The notes beneath the pieces were generated by a model. It ran no database searches and had not been told where the DNA came from. It saw nothing but the letters and a program-made list of their open reading frames with translations. Shown piece after piece: positions 6,829 through 15,748 of a DNA stretch of 32,420 nucleotides (its first letter is position 1; each line of letters begins with the position of its first letter). This DNA comes from an uncultured SAR324 cluster bacterium (lineage in GTDB: Bacteria > SAR324 > NAC60-12): contig CACGSI010000010.1 of the NCBI GenBank assembly GCA_902575715.1, forward strand, positions 1 to 32,420, in the 5' to 3' direction. Made by a program: the position numbers and the translations under genes.

Positions 6829-9825
6829 TTGTTTGGAAGTCTGTTTTTGAAATATTCATTTTTAAAATATTTGAGGATATTAAATTATATTTGTTTTTTA
6901 TTTTTATTTTTATTCTCCATAAACTTTCCTTTATTTGCTAAGGAAAAATTCAATTTGGATTATCCCCATTACAAAATTGATGTTTCTTATGATCATGATA
7001 AGACACTTCTTGTTGGGAAAATGCAAGTTAGTTTCTTTAAAATTAATTTCCCAAAGAATGAATTGTTGTTTGCTCTTCCAGGGAATAGATTCCTTTTACC
7101 AGATCCAAGGGGATCTCGAAAACACAGAATAGTCCCTGTATTTTCAATGCGTAGTTTTCGTGAAAACAATGAAGATCCAAAATCTCCAAAAGGTTTTAGT
7201 TATGGGGAAATGAATATTCACTCTGTGAGTGTACTAAAAAATAATATAATTAATGAGCGAGAGTATCTGGAATACAATTTAGAACCTAATCTCGATTTAG
7301 ATATTGGATATTCGGTAGAAAATGGGCTATTAAGAATATTTTTAAAAGATGGTATTTCAAAATCAAAAGATTATCATGGGAGATCAGTTATAGAAATAGG
7401 ATTTTCAACTAAATTTCCTGAACATTTATATGAGGGATCTTCAAATGGAATGTTGTTAACAACAAATTGGCATCCAAAGCTTTTGTATTGGAATTGGGAG
7501 CAGGATTTAAAAAAATCAGGTTGGTTTAAAAAGAGTTCCCTCCCTATCCCATCAACTTTCGACATAAATTTTAAAGCAGCGCAATCTGGCCAATTGATAG
7601 TAACACCCGGAAATTATAAATTGATGGCGGATGAAGTAAAAAAAATACCATTCCTGAAAAAACCAATAAAAAGTTTCCCTTTAATTTTTATTAGAGATAA
7701 TCTTTATCTAAAGGAGGATAAAGAAGAGGGATCCCTTTTGGGGAATTCGTTACAAACAGAAATTATAGTTCCTGAAATAACCTCTTTTTATTTTGAAGAT
7801 CAAACAAGAAAGGGGAAACTGTTTTTAAATTGGACTAAAAGTTTTTTAAATTTTTTGCAAATGAATTATGGAATGATTGTGCCTTGGGAAAGAGTAATTA
7901 TTGTTCCTGTTAATGCTGATTTTGAACAAGTTGAAGTTATAAACAATTTAGTTTTTGTTCCTTTACCAAACTATAAAAGATCTGAGTTAATGGATCGGCA
8001 AGCACTTGGATTTTTGACTAGGAGTCTTGGGAAATTATGGTTTGGTGAATCAATTTGGAATGATCAAGAAAAACAACTATGGCTTAGCTTGGGAATACCT
8101 GCTTTTTTAGGGCTTCGATACTTTCAATACAAATTTGGATCAGATTCTGGAATTTTTGATAATATTGACTGGCTTAATCCCCGGTATAAAGACCATTATT
8201 TTGAAAAAATGGTCAATAGTATTCCTCCCAAAAAGAACTACCCAATAATTTCTTCTTTTCAAGAAAATCCAGATTCGCAAAGTTATTTAAAAACTCTAAC
8301 ATACAAAACCGCACTGGTTATTTCAATGCTTGAGTTTGTGGTTGGAGAGGAAGTTTTTAAGAAGGGACTTTGCAATTTTACAAATGAATATAATCAAAAA
8401 ATTGTGGGTATAAAGGAATTTCAAAGATCTTTTGAAAAGTTTAATTCTCCAACTATTAGAAATAGTGTCATCGATGGCTTAGATGAATATAATGTTTCTG
8501 GTGAAGGTTCTCTAGAATGGTTCTTTTCTCAGTGGTTCCAAACCAATAAAACATTAGATTATTCTTTACAAGGAGTGACTGTTAGGGAACTTACAAATAA
8601 TTTTTTCGAAGCAGAAGTAGATATAAAAAAAATTGGATCAATAAAAATGCCCATTGAAATTGCTATTGAAACTAAAGATGGTAAAGTATTCAGAAAAGTA
8701 ATATCAGGAATTAAAAAAAAAGAAAAAATTTTTTTTATAACAAGCAGTTTGCCAGCAAAAGTTTCCATTGATCCTGATGAGAAAATGATGGAAACATCTA
8801 GAATTAATAACCATTCTGTCAGATTTTTTAGATATAGATTTGGGTTTGATTGGAAAAAGGATCGTGAGCATATGGTTCTTATTGTGCCCGGCCTAGGTAA
8901 TAATGCAATTGACGGGAATTCTTTAGGCCTAGGAGTTCGTTACAGATTTGATAAATATCGTATTTATGCTATTCCAGGATATGGTACAAAAAATAAACGT
9001 TTACTATATATTTTTAATCTTGATCGAAGTAATTTTGGAATACATGGGCTTGAGGCAGGTTTTAGTTTTTATGAGTTTGGTGGGGTTCAATCTCAAGGGC
9101 TAAGAGCTTCATTTGAGCCGTCTCAAAACCCAAATGAAATCGCATACAAATTCAATTCTAGTTTTTCACGTGAAAAACTTTTTGCATCAAGTAATAATTC
9201 AAAAATTGACGATAAATTTTATGAAACTGGAGAATCTAATTCGTTTTTTTTGGAGTATAGTGGGGAGTTCAGGTTTAATAATTTTTACCATTTAAACTGG
9301 AGTATATGGAACGAACAACCAGCATTATTGTTGCCATCAGATTTTGCGTATGTAAGAGGACAGGGAAAAATTGGTCAAATTATTAAAGTTGGCTATAGAA
9401 AGTCAGTTGAACTTGACTTAATTAGATCTCATACATCAGGTGATTCTCCTCTGCAAAAAAAATTTCAACTAGGCGGACCAAATGTATTGCGAGGATTCCC
9501 TCAAAAAGTAGATTTAAGTAATGATCATATGTTAGCATCAAGATTAGGTTTTAAATTCCCGCTAATTAATTCAGCATTTTGGGGAATTGTAAGTACATTT
9601 AAAATTCAAGGGTCAGTTTTTTTTGATCAGGGGAAAATTTGGTCAGATTTGATGCCATTTAAAAATGTTAAATACAGAAAAAATGCGGGCATAGGAATAG
9701 AATGGACTATAGATACAGTATCTTTATTTCAAGTTCCTTTAAAATTTGAAGTAGCCTTTCCAATGGATGATGATGAATATAAAAAACCTCAGTTTATTTT
9801 TTTAGGAGTTCTTACAGGCAGTTAA
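6829..9825 (+). CDS. Pseudo-M1 peptidase fused to Omp85-type outer-membrane barrel
   Basis: 998 residues. A hydrophobic signal (YICFLFLFLFSINFPLFA^KE) precedes a periplasmic region with the M1-aminopeptidase fold pattern. The zinc site is lost: where M1 enzymes have HELAHxWFG this protein has RSLGKLWFG (398-406), and the third-ligand motif WLNEG is WLSLG (418-422). So the domain is probably non-catalytic. From about residue 675 to the end there are alternating beta strands with Gly and aromatic residues. GGPNVLRGFP (882-891) contains LRGF, the equivalent of the VRGF/Y motif in loop 6 of the Omp85 superfamily; GSVFFDQGKIW and RKNAGIGIEW are further typical barrel strands. The only starts are TTG codons (6829, or 6847/6871); 6829 is given. 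Likely an outer-membrane protein with a binding domain; cargo and function are unknown. Confidence 0.85.
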   Translation: MFGSLFLKYSFLKYLRILNYICFLFLFLFSINFPLFAKEKFNLDYPHYKIDVSYDHDKTLLVGKMQVSFFKINFPKNELLFALPGNRFLLPDPRGSRKHRIVPVFSMRSFRENNEDPKSPKGFSYGEMNIHSVSVLKNNIINEREYLEYNLEPNLDLDIGYSVENGLLRIFLKDGISKSKDYHGRSVIEIGFSTKFPEHLYEGSSNGMLLTTNWHPKLLYWNWEQDLKKSGWFKKSSLPIPSTFDINFKAAQSGQLIVTPGNYKLMADEVKKIPFLKKPIKSFPLIFIRDNLYLKEDKEEGSLLGNSLQTEIIVPEITSFYFEDQTRKGKLFLNWTKSFLNFLQMNYGMIVPWERVIIVPVNADFEQVEVINNLVFVPLPNYKRSELMDRQALGFLTRSLGKLWFGESIWNDQEKQLWLSLGIPAFLGLRYFQYKFGSDSGIFDNIDWLNPRYKDHYFEKMVNSIPPKKNYPIISSFQENPDSQSYLKTLTYKTALVISMLEFVVGEEVFKKGLCNFTNEYNQKIVGIKEFQRSFEKFNSPTIRNSVIDGLDEYNVSGEGSLEWFFSQWFQTNKTLDYSLQGVTVRELTNNFFEAEVDIKKIGSIKMPIEIAIETKDGKVFRKVISGIKKKEKIFFITSSLPAKVSIDPDEKMMETSRINNHSVRFFRYRFGFDWKKDREHMVLIVPGLGNNAIDGNSLGLGVRYRFDKYRIYAIPGYGTKNKRLLYIFNLDRSNFGIHGLEAGFSFYEFGGVQSQGLRASFEPSQNPNEIAYKFNSSFSREKLFASSNNSKIDDKFYETGESNSFFLEYSGEFRFNNFYHLNWSIWNEQPALLLPSDFAYVRGQGKIGQIIKVGYRKSVELDLIRSHTSGDSPLQKKFQLGGPNVLRGFPQKVDLSNDHMLASRLGFKFPLINSAFWGIVSTFKIQGSVFFDQGKIWSDLMPFKNVKYRKNAGIGIEWTIDTVSLFQVPLKFEVAFPMDDDEYKKPQFIFLGVLTGS

Positions 9826-9980
9826 TTTAGTTAGAATTATCCTAATAGCAAAGTCTTGATATTTAGCGTTAATGATGAGAATATTAGGCCTGTAAAATTA
9901 CAAAAATTAATAAAATAAAAAAAATCTTTTGTTGGAATCGTAATTTTGGAAAAATCCTCAGATATTTTTTTACTAAGTAA

Positions 9981-11003
9981 ATGATAGAACGCAAAGAAAA
10001 AAATTTTAATAAAAATTTAAGAGAAAATAAATCGAGTGCTCAGAATGATAACAAATCATTCATTTCCTCTGTCACTAATGATAAGGAAAAAACTGCGGCT
10101 GAAACTGCGAGTTCAATTTTGGAAGAACTCGGTGTAAAAAAAACTTCAAAAAATAAAATAAATAATAAAAATTTTTTAAATGTTTCTAGCAAAGATAAAA
10201 AATTAATTAATCAAAATAACCAACTTGATGAAAGACAAAAAAGTGTTTTAAAAGATTTGAAAAAAGAAAAATTCAATCAAATAACCCAAAATACCCAAAA
10301 TACTCAAAAAAACGCAAATCAAAAAATAGGGATTAATACCAGAGAATATAAAAATAAAACCCAATATAAAACTAAATCTGACCTCCTACCTACTTCAACG
10401 AGTGGTGTATTTGGAATCCATGAGAAATTTATTTTTTTTATTTTTTTAATTCTAATTGGATTTTCTTGTTTAGCATATATTGGGGGATATATAAAATTTG
10501 ATCTGATGGTTTTTCGTAAAATATTCAATGGAGATAGTCATCAACTAAAATTTTTAGAAGATTTTAGAGCGAGGCAAGTTGAAAATGGTTACAATCGAAC
10601 ACCCCTTTTTGTAGTCGAAGGTACTATAAGAAATTCTTTCTATGATTCAGATGTTATAGAAAAAATTAGAATAAAGGCATATGCTTTTGATCATGAACAA
10701 AGATTAATTGGTAGTCATTTTACATATACTGGAGTTATATTATCTGATGAACAACTAGAAACTTATAGTCCAATTCGTATAAAAAAATTAAGACAAACTG
10801 GAGATTTAAGCGTTTTAAATAACGATGTATCAGATGAATTTCAAAGTGACAAATTAGATAAAATTTCTATTAAAAAAAAAGATATTCCTTTTCAAGTAAT
10901 ATTTTTCAAAGATGTTTCTACAATAAAGACTACTTCTATAGAAATTATTAGCTATGTTCGGAACAAAGATCTTTTGTTCTTGGGATCGTCTAATCGTGAT
11001 TGA
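9981..11003 (+). CDS. Single-pass membrane protein with DUF3426-like C-terminal domain
   Basis: 340 residues. Residues 1-148 are low-complexity and very rich in Lys and Asn, with one conserved-looking stretch (KEKTAAETASSILEELGVKK). One membrane helix follows at about 150-172 (FIFFIFLILIGFSCLAYIGG). The C-terminal part is beta-rich: LFVVEGTIRNSFYDSDVIEKI, IKAYAFDHEQRLIGSHFTYTG, then IPFQVIFFKD and TTSIEIISYV. This pattern (internal beta sandwich beginning V-x-G-x-I-x-N, ending IPF.V.F) resembles DUF3426 domains. DUF3426 proteins often carry an N-terminal zinc-ribbon (MJ0042), which is absent here. Topology suggests a cytoplasmic N terminus and periplasmic C terminus. It lies 156 bases after the barrel gene and 60 before the acyltransferase, all in the same direction. 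Confidence 0.7.
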   Translation: MIERKEKNFNKNLRENKSSAQNDNKSFISSVTNDKEKTAAETASSILEELGVKKTSKNKINNKNFLNVSSKDKKLINQNNQLDERQKSVLKDLKKEKFNQITQNTQNTQKNANQKIGINTREYKNKTQYKTKSDLLPTSTSGVFGIHEKFIFFIFLILIGFSCLAYIGGYIKFDLMVFRKIFNGDSHQLKFLEDFRARQVENGYNRTPLFVVEGTIRNSFYDSDVIEKIRIKAYAFDHEQRLIGSHFTYTGVILSDEQLETYSPIRIKKLRQTGDLSVLNNDVSDEFQSDKLDKISIKKKDIPFQVIFFKDVSTIKTTSIEIISYVRNKDLLFLGSSNRD

Positions 11004-11063
11004 TAACAAGTCAAAAAATTTTCTAAATCTCCAAAAAAACATAAATTTTATTAATTTTGAGAT

Positions 11064-12209
11064 TTGGAAACCAGATATCAATCAAAAATAACAACTATTT
11101 CTTCCTCTGACTGGAACTCAGTAAATTTAACCGACTTTCCTTTTACTGAGCATAGTTTTTTATCTTCACTAGAAGAAAGTGATTGTGTTGGCATAGAATC
11201 AGGATGGGTACCAATCCACATAACGTTATGGGATAAAAAAAGATTAATTGGTGCCCTATGTCTTTATGAAAAAAACAATAGTTTTGGAGAGTATATTTTT
11301 GATTGGGCTTGGGCTAATGCATATGAAAATAATGGTATGCATTATTACCCTAAATTAGTCTCTGCAATCCCATTCACCCCAGCAACTGGAAGAAAATTAC
11401 TTTTTCGATGCTCAAAGCATTCTTTTGAGGTTCAAAAAAAACTCTTATACGAAGCTATCCGAAAGATGCGCGAAAGAGGATGCTCTTCTTTGCATTTTTT
11501 GTTTGTGGATAAAGATGAGATATCAATTTTCGAAAAAATGGGCTTTATAATTCGTCACAGTTTTCAGTTCCATTGGAAAAATAATAATTATAAATCTTTT
11601 GAAGATTTTTTAGCAACTTTAAAACGCAAACGTCGTAAAGAAATTCTAAGGGAAAGAAATTTGATTAAAAAACAAATGATCAAAATTGAAATTCTTGAAG
11701 GAGATGATATTGTTCCAGAAAAGATTATGAATATGTATCAATTTTATTTATCGACAATTTATAAAAAGTGGGGACAGTCATATCTGACAGAAGATTTTTT
11801 TAAAAATATTTATAAAAAAATGAGGGATAGGCTTGTGTTAATTTTAGCATATGATAGTGGTGGTGATTGTGTTGCAGGTTCGATTAATTTTAAAAAAGGT
11901 AAAAATCTTTATGGACGTTATTGGGGTTGCAAAAGAGATTATAAAGGGTTACATTTTGAGTTATGTTATTATCAACAAATCGAATATGCCATTCAGAAAA
12001 GGATTATGTTATTTGAAGCAGGTGCTCAGGGAGATCATAAAATTAATCGTGGGTTTATGCCTGAAATTACTTATAGCGCTCATTGGTTAGAAAATGAAAA
12101 TTTTCGTTATTCCATTTCTAAATTTGTTGAAAAAGAAAAAATAGCAATTAGTAATGGTTTTAAGGAATTTGGTCCACACTCCCCTTTTAAAGATAGATTA
12201 GTTTTTTAG
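11064..12209 (+). CDS. FemAB-like/GNAT acyltransferase (peptidogalycan biosynthesis family, DUF482)
   Basis: 381 residues, close to the family's usual size. Diagnostic blocks: GWVPIHITLWDKKRLIGALC, EYIFDWAWANAYENNGMHYY, YPKLVSAIPFTPATGRKLL, FHWKNNNYKSFEDFLATLK followed by RKRRKEILRERN, YGRYWGCKRDYKGLHFELCYYQ, and FEAGAQGDHKINRGFMP followed by TYSAHWL. These match PF04339, whose members are annotated as peptidogalycan biosynthesis/N-acetyltransferase without firm biochemistry. The only in-frame start before the conserved region is TTG 11064; a stop codon lies two codons upstream. The gene converges on the recombinase-like gene with only 5 bases between their stops. Family identity is secure; the acyl donor and acceptor are unknown. 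Confidence 0.9.
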   Translation: METRYQSKITTISSSDWNSVNLTDFPFTEHSFLSSLEESDCVGIESGWVPIHITLWDKKRLIGALCLYEKNNSFGEYIFDWAWANAYENNGMHYYPKLVSAIPFTPATGRKLLFRCSKHSFEVQKKLLYEAIRKMRERGCSSLHFLFVDKDEISIFEKMGFIIRHSFQFHWKNNNYKSFEDFLATLKRKRRKEILRERNLIKKQMIKIEILEGDDIVPEKIMNMYQFYLSTIYKKWGQSYLTEDFFKNIYKKMRDRLVLILAYDSGGDCVAGSINFKKGKNLYGRYWGCKRDYKGLHFELCYYQQIEYAIQKRIMLFEAGAQGDHKINRGFMPEITYSAHWLENENFRYSISKFVEKEKIAISNGFKEFGPHSPFKDRLVF

Positions 12210-12214
12210 TAGTC

Positions 12215-12898
12215 TTAAGATCTATCGTAAAGTGGATTCTCGCAAATACATTTTATTGTTTCGGCGTACCATTTCCCTCCTCGTTTTGCTCTGAGTCTTT
12301 GACTATTCAAGAATCTAGCTATTTTATGATAACTTAGATTTTCTTCTTCTCTTTTTTCTCTAATCATTTTTGCAATATTTAATTCCCTAACTAAAGGAGC
12401 AAGACGTTTTTTTTGGTATATGTATCCAAAAGGTGCATGTCCTACACTTTCACCAAGTTTGCGCTTTTTTTCAATCATTTCATGAGTTCTATCGGAGATA
12501 GTTTTTGCATCCCATAAAGCTAGATAATTAATAGCCTCTAAAACTTTTTTCCCATTTTTTGTTACTGAATCCAAATTTTCTTCGATTGAAACAAAGCGAA
12601 TGTTGTATTTCTTAAATAAATTAATAAGTTTTTGATATACACGAATTCTACGAGTTAACCTATCTAAACGAGGGATTATTAAAAAACTTACCTTACCTTG
12701 CTCTATTAATGATATCAATTTTTTTAATTTAGGTAATTCCATATTAGTACTATTCGGTTCAGTTTCACAAAGAATTTTTTTAACTTTATAATCATGGTTT
12801 TTAGACCATGTTTTAATAATTTTAGTTTGTTTTTTTAGATCGAAGTTCTTAGGGTGTCGGTGCCGATTGTTAAGACGGATATAGCCGTAAATACTCAT
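12215..12898 (-). CDS. Serine-recombinase homologue lacking the catalytic serine
   Basis: 227 residues. The N-terminal resolvase fold opens YGYIRLNNRHR. Active recombinases have Y-x-R-V-S here; the Arg is kept (R8) but the nucleophile is Asn10. The second active-site block is kept (LIIPRLDRLTRRIR, residues 73-86), and FVSIEENLDSVTKNGK fits the family. A short Recombinase-type DNA-binding region follows: GHAPFGYIYQKK, LSYHKIARFLNSQRL, GGKWYAETIKCICENPLY. The protein ends just there, without the zinc ribbon and coiled coil of large serine recombinases. No terminal repeats, cargo or insertion scar are seen around it. It could be a domesticated DNA-binding protein or a decayed invertase. The reading frame is intact, which argues against simple decay. 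Confidence 0.85.
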   Translation of the reverse strand: MSIYGYIRLNNRHRHPKNFDLKKQTKIIKTWSKNHDYKVKKILCETEPNSTNMELPKLKKLISLIEQGKVSFLIIPRLDRLTRRIRVYQKLINLFKKYNIRFVSIEENLDSVTKNGKKVLEAINYLALWDAKTISDRTHEMIEKKRKLGESVGHAPFGYIYQKKRLAPLVRELNIAKMIREKREEENLSYHKIARFLNSQRLRAKRGGKWYAETIKCICENPLYDRS

Positions 12899-12957
12899 AT
12901 CTCAGATAAATTAAGTTGATGATCATAAATTAAATTAAAATTAATAGCTAAAAAATT

Positions 12958-13008
12958 CAAAATAATAATGTTATTATAATTCAACATATAATTTAAATTA
13001 TTATTTTG
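12958..13008. repeat. 12-bp perfect inverted repeat between recombinase homologue and glcD
   Basis: caaaataataat (12958-12969) is the exact reverse complement of attattattttg (12997-13008), with a 27-base spacer. The spacer itself holds a smaller attata/tataat pair. It lies in the 167-base divergent intergenic region. It could be an operator for the glc operon, a binding site for the neighbouring recombinase homologue, or chance in AT-rich DNA. Confidence 0.4.
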
Positions 13009-13065
13009 TAAATATTTTTAAATTAATTTATTTGCAAAAAAAAATACTACTAAAATTTTTTTAAA

Positions 13066-14547
13066 ATGTCATTTGAAATAAATATTCGGGAAAAACTTAT
13101 TCAAGTTCTGGGCAAAGAATGGGTTAAAGACGATAAGGTTACACTTTATACATATCAATGTGATGGTCTTACTCTCTATAAATCGCTACCAATGGGAGTT
13201 GTTTTCCCTGGGACGGTTGAGGAGCTAGTTTTAGTTGTAAAAATTCTTCACCAAAAAAAAATAAGTTTTGTAGCTCGTGGTGCAGGTACAGGCCTATCTG
13301 GAGGTGCAATTCCTAAGGAAGGGAGTGTAATTATTGAAATGGCACGATTTAAAAAAGTGCATGATGTCAATTTTATCAATCGTACAATTACAGTAGATCC
13401 TGGTGTTATTAACTTGAAGATTAGCGAATATGTTCGAGATAAGGGGTTTCACTATGCTCCTGATCCTTCCTCACAAAAAGCATGCACTATCGGAGGTAAT
13501 GTTGCAGAAAATTCTGGAGGCCCCCATACCCTTAAATATGGTGTAACTGTTAACCATGTTCTAGGTATTGAAATGGTTTTGCCTGATGGGGAACTTGTTA
13601 AACTTGGAGGAAGTCATTTTGGGATGCCAGGTCCAGATCTACTAGGTTTAGTAATTGGTTCAGAGGGGACATTTGGAATCGTAACTAAAGTTATCTGTAG
13701 ATTGACACCCATTCCTGAAAGAGCAGTAACTTTACTTGGAATTTATAAATCGGTTAAAAGTGCATGTGAATCGGTTTCTAAAATTATTGGGCAAGGAATA
13801 ATTCCAGCTGCCATGGAAATGCTAGATAAAATTGTAGTTATGGCTGTTGAGAAATCCTTTAATGCAGGATTCCCATTAGATGCGGAAGCTTTGTTGATAG
13901 TAGAATTGGATGGTTTGAAGGATGGGCTTGAAAGTGAAGCGAAAGTTGTAGAAGGTCTTCTTAGAGAGTGCGGTGCAACTAAGGTTGAGCGAGCTCATGG
14001 CGAAGAAGAACGAAAAAAAATTTGGCGTGCTCGTAAAGAGGCGTTTGGTGCAATAGGACAAATTTCTCCAAGTTATTATGTCCAAGACGGTGTAATTCCG
14101 CGTAGTAAGCTTCCTGAAGTTTTAGAAGAAATTTATTATATTGGGAAAAAATATAGTTTAACAGTAGCAAACGTTTTTCATGCAGGTGATGGGAATTTAC
14201 ATCCATTAATTCTATATAATTATGAAAATCCTCAAGAAGTTGAAAAAGCTCACTCTATTGGTGAAGAGATCTTGTCGGTATGTATTCGGCATGGGGGAGC
14301 TCTATCGGGAGAGCACGGTATTGGACTAGAAAAGTCAGAATGGATGGGTGAACTATATACAAAAAATTCACTTGAAAATATGAAAAATGTACGTTCATTT
14401 TTTAATTCGGAAAATTTACTGAATCCAGGCAAGATATTTCCTCAACCTGGTAAATGTTCAGAATCTAAAAGTAATTCTAATTTGAATGGTGGTAAAAATT
14501 TAGATAAGCCAAAGATGATTGAATCTAAATCTGGTATTATTGTATGA
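13066..14547 (+). CDS. glcD: Glycolate oxidase FAD subunit GlcD
   Basis: Catalytic flavin subunit of glycolate dehydrogenase (glycolate to glyoxylate, electrons to the respiratory chain through GlcF). 493 residues, family length. The PCMH-type FAD site shows VARGAGTGLSGGAIP (69-83), DPSSQKACTIGGNVAENSGG (133-152) and GSEGTFGIVTKV (198-209). The C-terminal FAD-oxidase half has HAGDGNLHPLILY and SGEHGIGLEKSEWMG, ending LLNPGKIFP. After that comes a nonconserved tail of about 35 residues. Start ATG 13066; no Shine-Dalgarno is evident. Its stop overlaps the glcE start (ATGA), so the two are translationally coupled. D-lactate dehydrogenases share the fold, but the D-E-F order and the downstream glycerate kinase make glycolate the likelier substrate. 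Confidence 0.94.
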   Translation: MSFEINIREKLIQVLGKEWVKDDKVTLYTYQCDGLTLYKSLPMGVVFPGTVEELVLVVKILHQKKISFVARGAGTGLSGGAIPKEGSVIIEMARFKKVHDVNFINRTITVDPGVINLKISEYVRDKGFHYAPDPSSQKACTIGGNVAENSGGPHTLKYGVTVNHVLGIEMVLPDGELVKLGGSHFGMPGPDLLGLVIGSEGTFGIVTKVICRLTPIPERAVTLLGIYKSVKSACESVSKIIGQGIIPAAMEMLDKIVVMAVEKSFNAGFPLDAEALLIVELDGLKDGLESEAKVVEGLLRECGATKVERAHGEEERKKIWRARKEAFGAIGQISPSYYVQDGVIPRSKLPEVLEEIYYIGKKYSLTVANVFHAGDGNLHPLILYNYENPQEVEKAHSIGEEILSVCIRHGGALSGEHGIGLEKSEWMGELYTKNSLENMKNVRSFFNSENLLNPGKIFPQPGKCSESKSNSNLNGGKNLDKPKMIESKSGIIV

Positions 14548-15737
14548 AAATGATATTACCAAATTCATTAGAGGAGATTCAAAAATGGATTTCTTCAAGA
14601 ATTGAGCATCGGAAAGCATTTAGAATCTGCGGAAAAGGGACACGATTTGTTGATTCTGTTTTTAATAATTCAAAATTTATTTCAAAAGAAATTCTTTCCC
14701 TTCAAAAATTAAATGCAACTCGTTTTTTTGATCCAGAGGATATGGTTTTAAGTCTTGATTCTGGAATGACTTACCGAAATATGAGTAAGATCCTTAAAAA
14801 GCGAAAAATGTTTTTGCCGGTTAATCCATGGTTTCAAGATTCTTGCATTGGTTCAGTGTTGGCGTGTAATGATTTTGGACCAAATCGTATGAATATGGGA
14901 GGAATAAGAGATTGTATTCTGGGTATTGAATACGTTAACGGTAATGGTGAAATTGTAAAAGCCGGAGGAAAAGTTGTAAAAAATGTTTCTGGCTATGATT
15001 TAATGAGAATGATGATAGGAAGTCAAGGAGGATTAGGAGTTATAACTTCTCTAACTCTGAAGGTAATTCCTTTACCAACAGAGCCACATGCGATGTATGG
15101 AATTTTCAATAATCAGTCATGGTTGACAAAAGTTAAAGAAATACATAAATGTCGGATCCCTCTGGACTGGGTTCAGGCTGTCTCAACTCATGACTCAAAC
15201 TGGATTTTAGGAATGGGGTATTCTGGGAATGATTATACCAGAGCTAGGATTGAAATTGAAATAAAAAAGATTTTTGGTGATAAGTTAAAAATTCTAGCTG
15301 ATGGAGAATTGTTGCTTGGACAAAAATTTACTCCAGGAGAAAAGAGATTTGATGGATTCATAGAATTTTTTCGTAATTCTTGGGACATAGATAAATCAGG
15401 ATTCCATGTATTTGTAACTTTGACTACAGAAGAAACACTTAGATTCCCTATAGATAAATTCTTGAAAGATAACTTTAAAATTCTCATTCATCCTATTGGA
15501 GGTGATATGCATATTTTACACAAAAGCGTTCAAAGAGAAGAACAAATGAAATATCTGGAAAAAATTAAATCAATTCTTCAAAGATCTGAAGGTAAATTAA
15601 AATGGGTTAGTGGTTCAAAAAAAAATTCACAGAAAGATCTAGGGGAATTTGGGGTATCTAATAATTTCTCCTTAACTAAAAGGATTAAAAATCATTTAGA
15701 CCCAAGAGGAATTTTTTCTTCATCTTACTATGATTAG
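14544..15737 (+). CDS. glcE: Glycolate oxidase FAD-binding subunit GlcE
   Basis: Second flavin-fold subunit of glycolate dehydrogenase. 397 residues, similar to other GlcE. It shows FRICGKGTRFVD, DPEDMVLSLDSGMTYRNMSK, GSVLACNDFGPNRMNMGG, YVNGNGEIVKAGGKVVKNVS followed by GYDLMRMMIGSQGGLGVITS: the usual GlcE version of the FAD-binding domain, with the KNVSGYDL signature. The C-terminal half is shorter and more divergent than GlcD, as expected, and ends HLDPRGIFSSSYYD. The ATG overlaps the glcD stop by 4 bases and the gene ends 11 bases before glcF. The subunit is required for activity in E. coli; its own catalytic role is unclear. Confidence 0.9.
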   Translation: MKMILPNSLEEIQKWISSRIEHRKAFRICGKGTRFVDSVFNNSKFISKEILSLQKLNATRFFDPEDMVLSLDSGMTYRNMSKILKKRKMFLPVNPWFQDSCIGSVLACNDFGPNRMNMGGIRDCILGIEYVNGNGEIVKAGGKVVKNVSGYDLMRMMIGSQGGLGVITSLTLKVIPLPTEPHAMYGIFNNQSWLTKVKEIHKCRIPLDWVQAVSTHDSNWILGMGYSGNDYTRARIEIEIKKIFGDKLKILADGELLLGQKFTPGEKRFDGFIEFFRNSWDIDKSGFHVFVTLTTEETLRFPIDKFLKDNFKILIHPIGGDMHILHKSVQREEQMKYLEKIKSILQRSEGKLKWVSGSKKNSQKDLGEFGVSNNFSLTKRIKNHLDPRGIFSSSYYD

Positions 15738-15748
15738 GGCTTTGAAAA

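Noticed and set aside
9841..9888. 7-bp inverted repeat cctaata/tattagg after the Omp85 fusion gene
   Set aside because: Short arms, a long loop and no T-run after it; not convincing as a terminator.
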